From contig CAYXKD010000094.1 of NCBI GenBank assembly GCA_964464625.1, positions 1 to 6,640 of the forward strand: a DNA stretch of 6,640 bases, written 5' to 3'. Origin of the DNA: JAAZIN01 sp964464625 (lineage in GTDB: Bacteria; Bacillota; Dethiobacteria; DTU022). A program made the position numbers and the translations under genes. The notes below the pieces were generated by a model. That model saw only the letters and a list, made by a program, of their open reading frames with translations. It had not been told where the DNA came from and ran no database searches. This document shows, in pieces, positions 5,725 through 6,640 of this stretch. Position 1 is the stretch's first letter; every line of letters starts with the position of its first letter.

Positions 5725-6534
5725 ATGTGCCCTTTACTGAAAGTATCTCTATGGGGCATAAGCGCCAATGTGCCCTCCTATACACTCTTTGCATTTTTGG
5801 GGGCTGTAACAGCAGCGTTGCTTGCCAGGCCCGCCCTGAAAAGGGCGGGCCTGTCTGCTGGAGAAGGTGCCGCCCTGCTGGTGACGATGGCCCTCTCTTT
5901 CCTTATAGGAGCGCGGCTCTGGAATTACGCCGTAAATCCCGGTAATTATGGAGGGGAACTGGGTCTGTTCACCCTGCGTATGGCCGGGTTATCCCTTTAT
6001 GGCGGAATGTTTGGCGCCGCCGTTGCACTGATAATCTGGTCTCGTGCGATCAAAAAGGAGCTCTGGCCGCTGCTGGACGGATTTGTACCTTCCATGGCCG
6101 CGGCCTTTGTTCTGGCCAGGGTGGGCTGTTTTTTAAATGGGTGCTGCAGGGGTAAGCCGACGCACTCTTTCCTGGGGATGGTATTTCCAATGAGCGGCAC
6201 AGCCGGCGAGATTGTTAACAGTATTCCTTCCTTCATCGGCAATCTCAACCCCGCTGTACACCCCACGCAGCTTTATGAGGCAGGCCTTGTTTTGATTGCC
6301 CTGGTAGCTGCTGTCATTGCCGGCCGGAAAAGAATATTTGCCGACGGCGTCATCTTTCTGGCTTTTACCGTATACTTCAACCTGGTCAGGCTGCTCATTC
6401 TGCCCCTGAGACAGATGGGGAGCTATCCTCACCTGGTGATCGGATATTTTTATCCGGGACTTTACCTCGCTTTTATCGCTGCGGCTATTTACCTGCTCAG
6501 GAAAAAAGGGGCGGGGCGCTCGACTCACCCATAG
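5725..6534 (+). CDS. Lgt-family (prolipoprotein diacylglyceryl transferase-like) membrane protein, divergent paralog
   Basis: This 269-residue protein has about seven membrane helices and the overall plan of Lgt, the enzyme that moves diacylglycerol from phosphatidylglycerol to the lipobox cysteine. The signature region ARVGCFLNGCCRGKPT (131-146), the downstream LGMVFP and HPTQLYE (179-185), and a late arginine (R222 in FNLVRLLILPLR) identify the family. Against E. coli Lgt, aligned by eye, Arg143 is kept (R132). Positions corresponding to Asn146 and Glu151 become Cys135 and Cys140, and His103 becomes Tyr92 (GLSLYGG). The GCxxxGCC version occurs in a distinct branch of Lgt-like proteins, so the activity is uncertain. 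The ATG has only a weak AAG upstream and lies 12 bases after the lipoprotein stop, suggesting translational coupling. Both genes share one reading frame. The C-terminus is basic. Confidence 0.85.
   Translation: MCPLLKVSLWGISANVPSYTLFAFLGAVTAALLARPALKRAGLSAGEGAALLVTMALSFLIGARLWNYAVNPGNYGGELGLFTLRMAGLSLYGGMFGAAVALIIWSRAIKKELWPLLDGFVPSMAAAFVLARVGCFLNGCCRGKPTHSFLGMVFPMSGTAGEIVNSIPSFIGNLNPAVHPTQLYEAGLVLIALVAAVIAGRKRIFADGVIFLAFTVYFNLVRLLILPLRQMGSYPHLVIGYFYPGLYLAFIAAAIYLLRKKGAGRSTHP
5826..5853 (+). other. Perfect 12-bp GC-rich hairpin with GAAA loop inside the Lgt-like gene
   Basis: CAGGCCCGCCCT pairs perfectly with AGGGCGGGCCTG around the tetraloop GAAA, a stable GNRA type. It lies about 100 bases into the Lgt-like coding region and encodes the short loop between helices 1 and 2 (residues 34-43). 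No U-run follows, so it is not a normal intrinsic terminator. An RNA-level role is possible but unproven. Confidence 0.7.
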
Positions 6535-6544
6535 GTTGCTTATC

Positions 6545-6618
6545 GTGTATGTTTGCCCAACCCATCAGGACCATGGATGGATAAAGGCAAACAAAGCAGT
6601 CGAACCGTGTACATACAC
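6545..6618. repeat. Nested and overlapping inverted repeats after the Lgt-like gene
   Basis: TGTTTGCC (6550-6557) pairs with GGCAAACA (6586-6593), and inside it CCATC (6562-6566) pairs with GATGG (6576-6580). An overlapping arm, GTGTATGT (6545-6552), pairs with ACATACAC (6611-6618). The two 8-bp pairings share bases 6550-6552, so they compete in part. No U-run follows, so termination here is uncertain. It may be the end of a small repeat element. Confidence 0.5.
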
Positions 6619-6640
6619 CGGAACACCGGGGGACGGACTT
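6599..6640. repeat. Possible REP-like repeat, cut by the window edge
   Basis: The last bases contain a small hairpin (CCGTGTA/TACACCGG, 6605-6621) followed by GGAACACCGGGGGACGGACTT. From memory this resembles the short 'GGAACACCGGGGACGG' repeats scattered between genes in many anaerobic Firmicutes, sometimes next to IS200-type (Y1) transposase genes. The element is incomplete here and the resemblance cannot be tested from this window alone. Confidence 0.35.

Overview
The window looks like part of a chromosome from a mid-GC Bacillota (Firmicutes), most likely a clostridial or Peptococcaceae-like anaerobe. This is inferred from the RsgI-type anti-sigma factor, the G-rich Shine-Dalgarno sites (GAGGTGA, GGGAGG), the Pr6Pr and DUF2339 membrane proteins, and the style of the ECF sigma factor. 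No rRNA, tRNA, CRISPR array or complete mobile element was seen.

Left half, all on the minus strand, read from about 3330 down to 1. It holds an ECF sigma factor gene (2734-3327), then an overlapping gene for a membrane-spanning RsgI-like anti-sigma factor with two PepSY domains (1497-2744). A 214-bp gap with a strong 10-bp hairpin follows, then a six-helix Pr6Pr-family membrane protein (650-1282). After a non-coding stretch with a TATAAT promoter comes the 5' part of a DUF2339 membrane protein that runs off the left edge (1-376).

Middle: a divergent intergenic region (3328-3624) holds a 21-bp-spaced direct repeat, weak promoter-like sequences and a doubtful 54-codon ORF.

Right half, plus strand: a 695-aa exported, probable lipoprotein with a ZU5-like beta domain, a long helical middle and a beta-rich C-terminal domain (3625-5712). 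Twelve bases later comes an Lgt-family membrane protein (5725-6534) in which several positions matching catalytic residues of classical Lgt are changed. The last 100 bases are inverted repeats ending in a sequence that resembles the REP-like GGGGACGG repeats of anaerobic Firmicutes.

Working model (inference): the sigma/anti-sigma pair forms an envelope-sensing switch. The anti-sigma factor keeps the RsgI Asn-Pro autocleavage motif next to its membrane helix and carries two PepSY modules outside the cell. Release of the sigma factor could control its own operon and possibly the divergent lipoprotein/Lgt-like pair. The most noteworthy points are the combination of an ECF sigma with an RsgI-type sensor, the nearly identical DNA of the two PepSY 3' halves, the lipoprotein/Lgt-paralog pair lying in one reading frame split by a single TAG, and a 12-bp GAAA-capped hairpin inside the Lgt-like gene.
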